From the NCBI RefSeq assembly GCF_900129215.1, contig NZ_FQUQ01000010.1, positions 62,001-126,000 of the forward strand: a stretch of DNA of 64,000 nt. Reading direction: 5' to 3'. Origin of the DNA: Pedobacter caeni. GTDB taxonomy: Bacteria > Bacteroidota > Bacteroidia > Sphingobacteriales > Sphingobacteriaceae. Every line of letters starts with the position of its first letter. The first letter of the stretch is position 1. Below the pieces are notes generated by a model. It had not been told where the DNA came from. It searched no databases and saw only the letters and a program-made list of their open reading frames with translations. Below, in pieces: positions 18,501 through 26,616 of this stretch. Position numbers and translations under genes: made by a program.

Positions 18501-18888
18501 CCACTACCTCATTCAGGTCACTGAGGTCTTCGGGCATTTTTACGATCAATGTGATTTTTTCACCTTCTTTTACTTCATAATTTTTTAGGTGTTGTGTGCG
18601 GAAGCCAATATAGCTGAGTGTAAAGGAATAGCCTTTGCCTGTAGGCAGGTCTGTAAAACTGAAAAAGCCTTTGCTATCGCTGGAAGTAACACGCCTCAGC
18701 TGAATGGATTCATTGGAGGCAATTACAGATACGCCGATTAAAGGAAGTCCTTTTTCATCGTTCACTGCCCCGGTAACCCCGCTTCCCTGTTGCGCCAGTG
18801 CCACCTGGGTAATGCTTAGAATGAATAGGAAGAGGAGCAGTCGCTTTCTGCCCCGGTGCTCGAAGAAATGAGTAAAATTTAATTGCAT
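15586..18888 (-). CDS. SusC/RagA-family TonB-dependent outer-membrane transporter
   Basis: An 1100-residue transporter for oligosaccharides or similar nutrients. It has a signal peptide (about residues 1-32), a carboxypeptidase-regulatory-like domain (about 36-115), then the SusC signature LNEVVVVGYGTQKK near 125. The plug domain (about 135-250) carries INIRGFTSIN, PLVLIDGVPG and ISVLKDASSAAIYGARA. The C-terminal 22-strand barrel ends GLDISF with an aromatic final residue. No N-terminal STN signalling domain precedes the regulatory-like domain, although the gene lies downstream of a FecR/ECF pair. It precedes SusD by 17 bases, so the two form the usual transport pair. Confidence 0.94.
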   Translation of the reverse strand: MQLNFTHFFEHRGRKRLLLFLFILSITQVALAQQGSGVTGAVNDEKGLPLIGVSVIASNESIQLRRVTSSDSKGFFSFTDLPTGKGYSFTLSYIGFRTQHLKNYEVKEGEKITLIVKMPEDLSDLNEVVVVGYGTQKKVNLTGAVASINSKTLEDRPIANITQGLQGASPNLNISFGDGRPGAAGKINIRGFTSINSGKTGGGPLVLIDGVPGSINSINPRDVSNISVLKDASSAAIYGARAAFGVILVTTKNGKSGKTTVSYSNNFGWSRPTISTDFMTDGYDAAKMNDQAFLSSVGDTYTKYTDEDYAYLLRRKTDKSLPDYIIDNRKGKDQYVYYGSTDWWHTIFRDTQTSMNHSLSIAGGGENSDFFISGRLYQQNGMMKLNQDQYKAYNLRAKINTKVNKWLSIGNNLQFNASNYDYPGWGVNSNFVSVSVHALPSYLPVNPDGTATYRTELNNYTIGDGIFADLLHGKSKGNEKKYEFINLFNVTAKIAEGLELKGTYSYTFNPYSDWSRRTQAPWSIYPGVISQFGYDQLGETNYTKQAHVVNLYGDYTKTLGAHTFKALLGYNQELNTYKRVFAQRKDLVSQDLNDLDLGSGDVLANGNANEYALLGGFFRLNYDYAGKYLLELNGRYDGTSKFPPGHRFGFFPSVSAGWRVSQESFFSPLKSVFNELKFRGSYGSLGNQQEAATYGYIPLLSRGPASNIPPYIMDGKKVEYLSSPIPISNNLTWEKARSANFGMDASFFSNRLSASFDYYVRNTIDMLTNGKTVSAVYGADSPKENVADLRSKGWELAINWNSSGTLAGKPFRWNAGLGISDYKAEITRFDNPKNLLDSYYQGQQIGSIWGYRVNGFFQTDAEAQAYPINQDYVNQQRLRAPGNWSKLAAGDMRFADLNGDGIVNNGQNTLDDHGDLEIIGNSLPRYSYGINAGVNWGDFDLSVIFQGVGKQQWYPGNNADKFWGPYSRPYFSFVPKDFMNDVWTPENPNAYFPRLRGYEALNDRGQLNVKNDRYLQNLAYLRLKNLTIGYSLPENLTKKIKLSRARIYISGENLFTFSKLRSNYIDPEQAAGDYNNSTEDANARVYPFNRMYSFGLDISF

Positions 18889-18926
18889 GATTTTGTGTTT
18901 AATAATTAAGTTCTATTTGTGGTTTT

Positions 18927-19976
18927 TTATTGGTGTTCAGGTGCTGCAGACTCTTCTGTAAAGAGGTAAGAGCCATCTTTGAGTATAGTTAAGTTGAGTT
19001 GGTTGAGCGCAGCTATTTTGTTTAGAATATCTTTCAGCTGATCGTGTTCGCTAAACTGGGCAGTGAGCAGAATAACCTTCCTGACCTGTCCGCATTGGAT
19101 CACTTTACCATAACGTGAGGACAATTCCGCACAGGCTTGTGCCAATGGCGTTTTATCAAATTCAAGTGTTCCGCCAATCATAGGCACAGGGGTAACTGGC
19201 ATTGGCTTATCTTTTACTACTGCAAGCTGAGTTTTTCTGGTCTGATCAAAACGGCTGAGCTTAGCCAGTCTGCCATCATAACGGAACTGCTGGCCGGGAT
19301 AAAGGACCATATCGGGAAAGACTTTCTGTGTCAGACCTGGCTGAGCTGATACCCTTACCTTCCCATGGAAGAGACGTACTTCGACTTTTCGTCTTTCCCA
19401 GGCAATTACCCGGAACGATGTTCCCAGTGCAGTGGTATTGATTCCTTGCCCGGACACCGTAAAGGGCCGTTTTTGATCAGGAGCAACATCAAACGTCGCT
19501 GCTCCGGTTAAGGTCAGATGGCGTGCATGGGAAGGGAAAGGTTGTTGGTATTGCAGGCTGCTGTTAGGGCTCAGTTTAACAAGAGAGCCATCATCAAGAC
19601 GGATCAGCCGGGCAGTATTTCCGGTGTGATGAAATTTGATTTCCGGAGAGACCATATTCCTTGCCTGAACCGGATGCTGGATTCTTTTTTCAGGAATAAG
19701 ATATTGTACCACCACAGCACTGAGAACGGCATAGGCAAGTATCGCTGCCAAAGAGGTCCAGTTTCTGAAACGGATCATCCGCCTCGGTTTGATCCGCGCA
19801 AATATGGATGCCGCGTTAGGCGCTGTTAGGGGTTGGATTCCGGCATTGGTCCACTCCTCTTCGGGAAGGAACCGTTCTATCAGGCCAGGATCTTTTTCAA
19901 GACAGCTGATCACATAATCCCTTTCTGCCGGACTACATTGTTGTTGAAGATATTTTTGAAACAGTTGCTGGTCCAT
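18927..19976 (-). CDS. FecR-family anti-sigma factor
   Basis: A 349-residue single-span inner-membrane regulator. The cytoplasmic N-terminal part (about residues 1-70, MDQQLFQKYLQQQCSPAE) would hold the sigma factor. A membrane helix lies at about 72-92, the periplasmic FecR domain at about 125-225 (RLDDGSLVKLSPNSSL), and a DUF4974-type C-terminal domain at about 265-340 (LEFDKTPLAQACAELSSRYG), which has an STN-like fold. It would release the ECF sigma encoded upstream when SusC is loaded. It lies 38 bases before SusC and 106 bases after the sigma gene. Confidence 0.92.
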   Translation of the reverse strand: MDQQLFQKYLQQQCSPAERDYVISCLEKDPGLIERFLPEEEWTNAGIQPLTAPNAASIFARIKPRRMIRFRNWTSLAAILAYAVLSAVVVQYLIPEKRIQHPVQARNMVSPEIKFHHTGNTARLIRLDDGSLVKLSPNSSLQYQQPFPSHARHLTLTGAATFDVAPDQKRPFTVSGQGINTTALGTSFRVIAWERRKVEVRLFHGKVRVSAQPGLTQKVFPDMVLYPGQQFRYDGRLAKLSRFDQTRKTQLAVVKDKPMPVTPVPMIGGTLEFDKTPLAQACAELSSRYGKVIQCGQVRKVILLTAQFSEHDQLKDILNKIAALNQLNLTILKDGSYLFTEESAAPEHQ

Positions 19977-20082
19977 CTTTTCGTATTGATACCGGGAATA
20001 CGAAGCTGAAGGGCGGAAGCACGGGCTGTTTACAAAAACTTAATGTGCTTAACGTTGGCTTAACCAGGATTTTGTCCCTGTT

Positions 20083-20631
20083 TTAAAAGAAAAAAAGAAT
20101 GCTATCCCTCAGTTTACGTCTAAGGAGTTTTAATGCTTTTCCCATATGATCCTCAACGGTACGAACTGAGATAGACATCATTTCTGCAATCTCTTTATGC
20201 GAATATCCTTCCAGTCTGCTCAGCACAAAGATCTTTTTCCTTGCAGGTGGCAATGCAGAAATTGCAGCCTGGATATCCTCCGAAAGATGACGGTTTAAGG
20301 CTGCGTTGTCTTCAGTAGCGGGAAGTGATTGTGCGGCATAATGTGTTTCCATGTTCCTGAGGCTGTTCAGGCGCTTGATCTCGTCCAGCATTACCGTTCT
20401 GCATATTCTGAATAACTGCGCGTTTAATGGAATCTGAGGGTTGAGATTTTGGGCGTTCTTCCATAACTTGATGAAACTAAGCTGTAGTAATTCTTCTGCA
20501 AGTGCCACTGAATTTGTCCGTCGCAGCAGATAAGTATAAGCCTGGCGATGGTAAGTATGGTATACTTTCGCAAAAGCCTGATCGCAGCCCGATATTAATT
20601 CCAGAATCATAAGATCATCTTCCCAACCCAT
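20083..20631 (-). CDS. ECF-type RNA polymerase sigma factor
   Basis: A 182-residue sigma-70 family protein of the extracytoplasmic type. Region 2 (about residues 15-85) includes AEELLQLSFIKLWKNAQNL. Region 4 (about 115-170) includes LPPARKKIFVLSRLEGYSHKEIAE followed by the helix-turn-helix SVRTVEDHMGKALKLLRR. It is the first gene of the sigma, FecR, SusC, SusD, EEP series and would switch that operon on when freed by FecR. The spacing to FecR and shared strand support co-regulation. Confidence 0.93.
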   Translation of the reverse strand: MGWEDDLMILELISGCDQAFAKVYHTYHRQAYTYLLRRTNSVALAEELLQLSFIKLWKNAQNLNPQIPLNAQLFRICRTVMLDEIKRLNSLRNMETHYAAQSLPATEDNAALNRHLSEDIQAAISALPPARKKIFVLSRLEGYSHKEIAEMMSISVRTVEDHMGKALKLLRRKLRDSILFFF

Positions 20632-20805
20632 AAATTATCTTATTTCGGCTGCAAAAAGAATCAAATGTTATTGCTCCGGGCGCATCAATAAGTTAAGTTT
20701 TTGTTAACTGTGCTTTTAAATGGATATCAAACGTTTGCGCAAGGAAAGCTGAATCAGGTACAGCGTTTCTCTTTTATATTCGGACTTTATAGCAGATCAC
20801 AAATT

Positions 20806-22065
20806 ATGGAGAGAAGGAAATTTTTAGGAGCAATATCATTGGCCGGACTTGCCGGAGCGATGACCCCTACCAGCTTAATGGCTACAGAAAATCAGCCCAT
20901 TGAGCTGAAGGTTAAGGCCAGAGATGAAAGGGAATTCTGGTGGAAATTACTCTATAAAATTGCTGATCCTGTGACCTCAAACCTGGCCAATGGGACTTTC
21001 AAAAAGAACATGCTCGTGGAGAAGTCACCAAGTTTTGATTCCCGTTCTATTCATGTGACCTATCTGGAAGCAGTGGGCAGAACGTATGCAGGTATCGCGC
21101 CATGGCTGGCCTTACCAGACGACGAGACTAAAGAGGGAGCATCCCGGAAAAAGATGAGAAATGATGCCTTACAGGGACTGACTAAATGTTTTGATCCTGC
21201 GAGCCCTGATCAGCTGAACTTTAAAACCGATTATCAACCTATTGTAGATGCAGCTTACCTGGCTCATGCCTTTTTAAGGGCGCCGAAAGCATTATGGGAA
21301 CCGCTGGATACCCTTACCAAAGACCGGATCATCACTGCGTTTAAATCGCTGAGAAACCGGAAGCCCTTTAGTAGCAACTGGCTGTTGTTTGGTTCTATGG
21401 CCGAAGCATTTATGCTTTCTGTTGGACAGGAACCGGATTTGGAAAGGCTCAATAAAGGGATAAAAAAATTAAATGACTGGTATAAAGGAGATGGTTATTA
21501 CGGCGATGGTCCTAACCTGGCCTTCGATTATTACAACTCTTTTGTGATTCATCCGATGATGGTCGATACATTGAAAGTACTGGTAGATCATAGCATGGCT
21601 ACACAAAAAGAATATGACCTTGCACTTTCAAGAATGGAAAGATATGCCGTTGGCCAGGAAAGGATGATCTCACCTGAAGGAACATTCCCCCCAATCGGGC
21701 GCTCTATCACTTACCGGACAGGTGCGCTTCAGGCACTGAGCCAGATTGCATTAATGGAGAAGTTGCCAAAGACGATTAAACCGGCACAGGTGCGGGCAGC
21801 GCTTACACTGGTCAAGAAAAATATGTATGAGGTGCCTGGAACATTTGATAAAAATGGATGGCTACAGCTGGGTTTTGTAGGCCATGATCCGGATATCGCC
21901 GATTATTATACTTCAACAGGAAGCCTCTATATGGCCACACTTTCCTTTCTGCCACTGGGCTTACCAGCAACAAATGAGTTCTGGTCGGCACCAGCCGAAG
22001 ACTGGACGGCAAGAAAAGCATGGGGCGGTAAAAAATTCGCTAAAGATTATCATGTGGATTATTAA
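20806..22065 (+). CDS. DUF2264-family protein, probably exported (Tat-like signal)
   Basis: A 419-residue protein. The start MERRKFLGAISLAGLAGAM was chosen because it gives a twin-arginine-like export signal; an in-frame extension upstream (from 20701) has no signal character. The body matches the DUF2264 pattern, an alpha/alpha-barrel-like fold with DAAYLAHAF, SNWLLFGSMAEAF, GDGYYGDGPNLAFDYYNS and FPPIGRSITYR. Such proteins sit in polysaccharide-utilisation loci and resemble uronate lyase or unsaturated-glycan hydrolase folds, but catalysis is not established here. It is divergent from the sigma factor gene and may serve the same glycan. Confidence 0.83.
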   Translation: MERRKFLGAISLAGLAGAMTPTSLMATENQPIELKVKARDEREFWWKLLYKIADPVTSNLANGTFKKNMLVEKSPSFDSRSIHVTYLEAVGRTYAGIAPWLALPDDETKEGASRKKMRNDALQGLTKCFDPASPDQLNFKTDYQPIVDAAYLAHAFLRAPKALWEPLDTLTKDRIITAFKSLRNRKPFSSNWLLFGSMAEAFMLSVGQEPDLERLNKGIKKLNDWYKGDGYYGDGPNLAFDYYNSFVIHPMMVDTLKVLVDHSMATQKEYDLALSRMERYAVGQERMISPEGTFPPIGRSITYRTGALQALSQIALMEKLPKTIKPAQVRAALTLVKKNMYEVPGTFDKNGWLQLGFVGHDPDIADYYTSTGSLYMATLSFLPLGLPATNEFWSAPAEDWTARKAWGGKKFAKDYHVDY

Positions 22066-22148
22066 CAGGGGAATCTCTTTTTCTCTTTTTATTCTTAATC
22101 TTTTGAGAAATAAAAAATCGTTAAGTTTGAAAAGAGATTGCACAAACA

Positions 22149-24503
22149 ATGTTATTGACAAAACACCCCCTGGTCGTATCTGCTATGCTTTGCTTATTGT
22201 TGTCAATGAGCAAGCCCTCCTTTTCCCAATCCAATAAAGGAACCAGGCCAAAGGTTGGTTTGGCACTCAGTGGTGGTGGTGCAAAGGGAATGGCGCACAT
22301 CGGTTTGTTAAGGCTGATTGACTCGCTGGGCATAAAAATAGATTACATCTCAGGGACCAGTGCAGGAGGGATCTTCGGAGGTCTTTATGCAATGGGCTAT
22401 ACGCCTGATACCTTAAAAAAAATAGCCTTAAGGATCAACTGGAGGAGAGTGCTGAGTAATAAAGTCCCTCTGAACCAGATTAACATCGAGGAAAAAGATG
22501 AGTACGACAACTACATGATCGAATTTCCGGTCATGGGAGGCAGGCCAAGGCTTCCGGGAGCTTTAATTGAAGGACAATACATTTCTGAAATCCTGAATAC
22601 CCTTACTTACCCGGCAAAACACATCAACGACTTTAACAAATTACCCATTCCAATTACGATTACCTCTTCAGATATCGTTAATGGTGGGTTAGTGCTGCAG
22701 CACAAAGGCTCTTTGCCAATGGCGATACGTGCCACATTGGCTATACCTGCCGCTTTTGCTCCTGTATATATCGACGGGCGTTTACTCGTGGATGGCGGAC
22801 TGGACCGGAACTTTCCTGTACAGGAAGTGAAGGAGATGGGGGCAGATATTGTGATTGGTGGTTATACCGGATTTCGTCTGTTCACAGAGAAAGAAATTGA
22901 GAATCCAATGAAGCTGATTTACCAGACCCATGCCTTCCGCTCTGTGGAGGATTCGAAAAAGCAGGAGGCCATGGCAGACGTAGTTGTCGATTTTACCCAG
23001 GCATTGACGGGATATTCTACCGCTGATTTTTACCAGAACAGACGGATCATCGAAATTGGGGAAAACGAAGCCCGTAAATTCTTACCCCAACTGATTAAAA
23101 TTGCAGAAGAACAGAAGAAATACCCTAAGGAAACGACCAACAGGGAAATTAAAGATCCGAAATTGCCGGTCACAAAGATCAGCTATCTGAACGATAAAGG
23201 GCAACCTTTAAACCTCCCGGTGATGGAGCAGTTTGCAGCATCGCGTTTAGGCCTGAAAACCGGAAAGGAGCTGAGCGTAAAAGCAGTGAATGAAGGGGTT
23301 GCTGACATTTATGGAACACAGTTCTTTGATAAGGTCTATTATACTTTTGAGAACAAAGGAGATACCGGACTCACGATGAATGTCCGTTTGAAACAAGGAA
23401 AACCAGGGGTCTTCAAAGCATCAGTTCATTACGATACGGAACAGTCTGCCGGTTTGATCATCAACTATACTTACCGGAACATCCTGTTGAGTAAATCCAG
23501 GCTCCTGGCCACGGTAGACCTCTCGGAGCGTTTTAAAGCGCGGTTCGACTATTATAAGTTCATCAACGAGAACAATCGGATGTGGCTTAAAGCGTCTTTT
23601 AGCTATCAGGCATTGCAGAACAATTCTATTCTTTACCGGTTGATTTCTGATGAGAATTATTATAACAATATGATGAATACGGAAGTGTCCCTTGGCTACA
23701 GCCTTGGACGTTCCAGTTACATTTCCCTGGGAGTGAGTCATGAAAACGAAGCGGTTAAACGGGGGCCCAATCTTTTTAAGCGGTTCTTTGGGGAAGGGAA
23801 CGATATCCGGACACTTTATAGCCACAGCAATCAGGCATTCACGTTGCTTTTCAGACAAAATACTTTAGATAACCTGTATTTTCCTAAGCGTGGTAATTCA
23901 TTGACCATTCAGGGGAAATATATGGTAAACAACAAGCTCAGTACCAAAGTTCCTGATGCTGATGATGAAAAAGGTAAGCTTGTTTATGACTACCTGAACC
24001 CTAAGGATGGTCTTCCTGGCAATATCGCGAGGTTCTTCCTCAATGAAACGTTTGTAAAGCGGATCAACAGAAGAATCTCCCTGAATGCTTCTGCGACATG
24101 GGGTTTTAGCTATTCAGATAAATATGGGTTCAATTCTCCCTATATGTACGAAAATGCAAAATTTAGTATGGGAGGGATAGATGGCAGGCAAGACCTTGCT
24201 CAGGCCAGCTTTATCGGATTAAAAAAAGGCGAGTATGGAGTTGCGAATGTAACCTCTTTTGGCTTAGCGCTTCAATATAACATCAGAGGGAACCTGTACC
24301 TGACGCCACAGGTAAATGTAGGCTGGGAGAATCGGGGCCTGAACCCTTTCAATGTGGCTTTTAATGATGATTACCTCTTGGGATATGGCGCAAAATTAGG
24401 TTATATGTCTTTCATGGGACCTATCAATTTTGCCATTGCAAAAACCAATGGATTTGATCGGAATCCTTGGAGGATGTATTTGTCTATCGGCTTTAAATTC
24501 TAA
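22149..24503 (+). CDS. Patatin-like phospholipase with POTRA and outer-membrane barrel (type Vd-like, PlpD family)
   Basis: A 784-residue protein with three parts. After a signal peptide (about residues 1-27) comes a patatin lipase domain (about 35-240) with oxyanion loop GGGAKGMAHIG, nucleophile Ser71 in GTSAG and catalytic Asp in VDGGLDRNFPV near 216. A single POTRA-like domain (about 340-425) follows, then a BamA-like barrel to the end (GFDRNPWRMYLSIGFKF). This matches the PlpD type Vd autotransporters, in which the barrel carries a lipase across the outer membrane. The Ser-Asp dyad is intact. It stands 83 bases after the DUF2264 gene. Whether the lipase is released or stays on the surface cannot be told. 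Confidence 0.88.
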   Translation: MLLTKHPLVVSAMLCLLLSMSKPSFSQSNKGTRPKVGLALSGGGAKGMAHIGLLRLIDSLGIKIDYISGTSAGGIFGGLYAMGYTPDTLKKIALRINWRRVLSNKVPLNQINIEEKDEYDNYMIEFPVMGGRPRLPGALIEGQYISEILNTLTYPAKHINDFNKLPIPITITSSDIVNGGLVLQHKGSLPMAIRATLAIPAAFAPVYIDGRLLVDGGLDRNFPVQEVKEMGADIVIGGYTGFRLFTEKEIENPMKLIYQTHAFRSVEDSKKQEAMADVVVDFTQALTGYSTADFYQNRRIIEIGENEARKFLPQLIKIAEEQKKYPKETTNREIKDPKLPVTKISYLNDKGQPLNLPVMEQFAASRLGLKTGKELSVKAVNEGVADIYGTQFFDKVYYTFENKGDTGLTMNVRLKQGKPGVFKASVHYDTEQSAGLIINYTYRNILLSKSRLLATVDLSERFKARFDYYKFINENNRMWLKASFSYQALQNNSILYRLISDENYYNNMMNTEVSLGYSLGRSSYISLGVSHENEAVKRGPNLFKRFFGEGNDIRTLYSHSNQAFTLLFRQNTLDNLYFPKRGNSLTIQGKYMVNNKLSTKVPDADDEKGKLVYDYLNPKDGLPGNIARFFLNETFVKRINRRISLNASATWGFSYSDKYGFNSPYMYENAKFSMGGIDGRQDLAQASFIGLKKGEYGVANVTSFGLALQYNIRGNLYLTPQVNVGWENRGLNPFNVAFNDDYLLGYGAKLGYMSFMGPINFAIAKTNGFDRNPWRMYLSIGFKF

Positions 24504-24504
24504 T

Positions 24505-25317
24505 TTATTTAACCTCTATGGTGGTTTCTATGGCTTCCAAAGGCATGTCCTCATGGTATTCCAACATCGCGAGGGCCGAATAGCGGCCTTTTTTCAGCGT
24601 TCCCGGAAGAGATAGCGCGATCATTCTTTTTGCGTCGGGAAAAACGGGAAACTCAACCACATCCAGCTTTATTTCTTCTCCGGTTTCCATATTGGTGAGT
24701 TCCAGGCGTGCCCGGCACTGGAGCATGACGTTGCCGGTATTCCTGATTAAGAAGTTGTAAGTGCCTTTAATGGTCTTGTCGGGACGCAGGTCGATCGCTT
24801 TTGCTTCAAATCTGTTCACACCAGGGGGAACCTGATAGAGGTGGATCCCAAACCTGAAGATCTCATTGATTACTGCATTTACTTTTCCTTTTTTCTTGTT
24901 GCTGTTTTCCTGTTCTTTCACATTTTGAACAAACAACATCGCCCATTTCATTTCTTTTAACTGTAATGAGTCTGTGGGCGCATTCAACGTAATGCGGATG
25001 TCTTTGGAAACGCGGGGTTCTATTTCTATAAAAGAATTGTCGAGCTTGATCCAGTTGGCGCAGGAGCGGCTTAGTGCTCCTGCTTTCAGGTACTGATGAT
25101 TTCCAAGGCTGTCCCTTAGCCAGTCGCCCAGAGATAACTGGAACACCTGCTTCTCATTTGAAATATTTGAGACCGTGATGGTTTGTGAGGAACTTTCTCC
25201 GGCAGCAGCATTGAAGGTTACTGTGGTCGGATTGATGTTTACCCGTTGTGCATTTGTGATAGAAGTACAGGTCAGTAAGCCCAATAGTAAAACAAAAGAA
25301 CAGAAGAGGCTTTTCAT
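24505..25317 (-). CDS. Periplasmic chaperone-like protein of the fibre cluster
   Basis: A 270-residue exported protein with signal peptide MKSLFCSFVLLLGLLTC through residue 23. Two immunoglobulin-like domains follow: about 26-155 (INPTTVTFNAAAGESSSQTI, then a strand near KDIRITLNAP) and about 170-268. The layout resembles pilus-assembly chaperones of the PapD type, which hold fibre subunits in the periplasm. It is divergent from three small exported proteins and an usher-like barrel protein. The chosen start gives a clean signal peptide; an upstream in-frame extension would add 63 residues without signal character. It is convergent with the patatin gene, only 1 base apart. Recognition is by fold pattern and is moderately sure. 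Confidence 0.68.
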   Translation of the reverse strand: MKSLFCSFVLLLGLLTCTSITNAQRVNINPTTVTFNAAAGESSSQTITVSNISNEKQVFQLSLGDWLRDSLGNHQYLKAGALSRSCANWIKLDNSFIEIEPRVSKDIRITLNAPTDSLQLKEMKWAMLFVQNVKEQENSNKKKGKVNAVINEIFRFGIHLYQVPPGVNRFEAKAIDLRPDKTIKGTYNFLIRNTGNVMLQCRARLELTNMETGEEIKLDVVEFPVFPDAKRMIALSLPGTLKKGRYSALAMLEYHEDMPLEAIETTIEVK

Positions 25318-25423
25318 AATTGGTTTGTTATCGTTGATGATTGCCGATGACGATGCAATAATAATGCAATTTTTATTTTGGGTCGATTTTTGCAAATCTG
25401 AGAGAGCAGCAGCGCTTTGTTTT
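25318..25423. promoter_or_regulatory. Divergent control region of the fibre cluster
   Basis: A 106-base region between the chaperone-like gene and the first subunit-like gene. It holds two exact copies of ATGCAAT (25353-25359 and 25364-25370) 11 bases apart, one helical turn, which could be an operator for either or both directions. No full TTG/TAnnTTTG promoter is evident. Confidence 0.4.
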
Positions 25424-25945
25424 ATGAAATATTTATGCCTCTTGATTTTCTTTTTCTGTTTCTTTTTGAGAGCAAATGCCCAGCCTCCTGCGCCTGCGGT
25501 TTGCAACGCTCAGGGATCGGAAAGTAGCAATAAGCTAACGGTGGTGTCGGAAGGTACGCTAAACTTCACACTAGGTACATTAAACAGCTTCGAAACTGCA
25601 CAGACTTATTCCAATAACATCAGGCTGAATGTGCTGTCCAGATCTGCCAGGTACAAGGTTTATATTGCCGCAGAGCTGAGCTTATCAGGAAGTCCATCCA
25701 CAGCAATTCCCCTCACTAATTTCCAGGTATTACCAGTATTGGTCGGCACCAATCCCCAGAACAGGATTACTGTTAGCAATGTGAACCTTTCCGGAGCTTA
25801 TCAGCAATTTGCGCAGCGTACAAATGCCACAGGTACCTCTGGAGATGTGTTTGACCTGACGGTGAAGCTCTCAGGGATGAACACTTATACCCAGGCTCCG
25901 GGCAATTATACACTTAAGTTTCACTATAGATTGTGTCACTATTAA
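25424..25945 (+). CDS. Small exported protein, candidate fibre subunit or tip (1 of 3)
   Basis: A 173-residue secreted protein with signal peptide MKYLCLLIFFFCFFLRANAQ and a beta-rich body. A Cys after the signal and another in the last four residues (RLCHY) could form a disulfide, as in fibre subunits. The end, APGNYTLKFHYRLCHY, resembles the ends of the next two proteins (a Gly/Tyr-rich last strand). The upstream in-frame extension reaches into the chaperone gene and was rejected. Its stop is 1 base before the next gene. Function unknown; subunit role is inferred from neighbours. Confidence 0.62.
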   Translation: MKYLCLLIFFFCFFLRANAQPPAPAVCNAQGSESSNKLTVVSEGTLNFTLGTLNSFETAQTYSNNIRLNVLSRSARYKVYIAAELSLSGSPSTAIPLTNFQVLPVLVGTNPQNRITVSNVNLSGAYQQFAQRTNATGTSGDVFDLTVKLSGMNTYTQAPGNYTLKFHYRLCHY

Positions 25946-25946
25946 T

Positions 25947-26435
25947 ATGAATAGCTTCCTTAAAACGATCATTCTTCTTGGCTGGATTACGGTCATTATC
26001 CCTTCTGTGTCAATCGCACAACGTTACGTCACAAGAAGTCGTACCGTTCAGTTATACAAGGTGTTAGATGTTTCTTTAAGCAGCACAAGTTCGGTGTTTG
26101 ACTTTTCTGCCTTGACCAATTATGAGAATGGGATCACTAAGCCGGGCATGATTACGGCTACAGTAAAGGCAAATGTACCCTGGAAATTGACCCTTACCCT
26201 TGGAAATAACACCCTGTCGCCACAAATTACGCCTACACCGATGCCAGCCAGTGTGATCGGGATCAAGGCATCTACCTCATCCGTTTACACACCTGTGCAA
26301 AATAATGCACCCTTTTTTGTGCAGAATAATCCTGGTTTATACACCGTTGTATTTGACCTCAGGGCAATCCCTGGTTACCAGTATGAAACTCAGGAATATA
26401 TTGGAGATTTTTATTTTACTGTGTCACAACAATAG
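25947..26435 (+). CDS. Small exported protein, candidate fibre subunit (2 of 3)
   Basis: A 162-residue secreted protein with a signal peptide (about residues 1-24). The mature part opens QRYVTRSRTVQLYKVLDVSL, continues with VFDFSALTNYENGI near 50 and an alternating strand VKANVPWKLTLTLGN near 72, and ends QEYIGDFYFTVSQQ. It shares this plan with the protein at 26617: a strand ending in DVSL or DLAL, the word ALxNY, a KANxxWK strand, PTPMP or LSPMP, PGYxYxTxEY, and a final beta strand. The pair are distant paralogues. It is presumably moved by the usher-like protein downstream. Confidence 0.63.
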   Translation: MNSFLKTIILLGWITVIIPSVSIAQRYVTRSRTVQLYKVLDVSLSSTSSVFDFSALTNYENGITKPGMITATVKANVPWKLTLTLGNNTLSPQITPTPMPASVIGIKASTSSVYTPVQNNAPFFVQNNPGLYTVVFDLRAIPGYQYETQEYIGDFYFTVSQQ

Positions 26436-26541
26436 TACTTTAACTCAAACTTGTTACATTTTCGTGTGCAATTTATTCCTCAAAAATCCCCGTTTTGTAG
26501 AATGAGGTGTGTCATTTTTCCACTGTTTTCGGCTTATTTAC

Positions 26542-26555
26542 AGGTATTAATACCT
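26542..26555. promoter_or_regulatory. 14-bp perfect palindrome before the third subunit-like gene
   Basis: AGGTATTAATACCT is fully self-complementary and lies 61 bases before the next start, in the 181-base gap between the second and third subunit-like genes. It could be a regulator site; too short to be a strong terminator. Confidence 0.35.
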
Positions 26556-26616
26556 ATTTTACTGGCATGTGCTTTGTCTTTGTGTGTTTGTATTAACCAA
26601 CAAACAAAATTATCCG

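Noticed and set aside
20691..20709. Small inverted repeat AGTTAA...TTAACT before the DUF2264 gene
   Set aside because: Only a 6-bp A/T stem; expected by chance in this composition.
20701..20805. Longer start for the DUF2264 protein
   Set aside because: The twin-arginine-like signal begins at 20806; the upstream residues have no signal character.
25175..25423. Longer start for the first subunit-like gene
   Set aside because: It would run through the divergent chaperone gene and displace a clear signal peptide at 25424.
25318..25506. Longer start for the chaperone-like gene
   Set aside because: It overlaps the first subunit-like gene, and the signal peptide begins at the downstream Met (25317).
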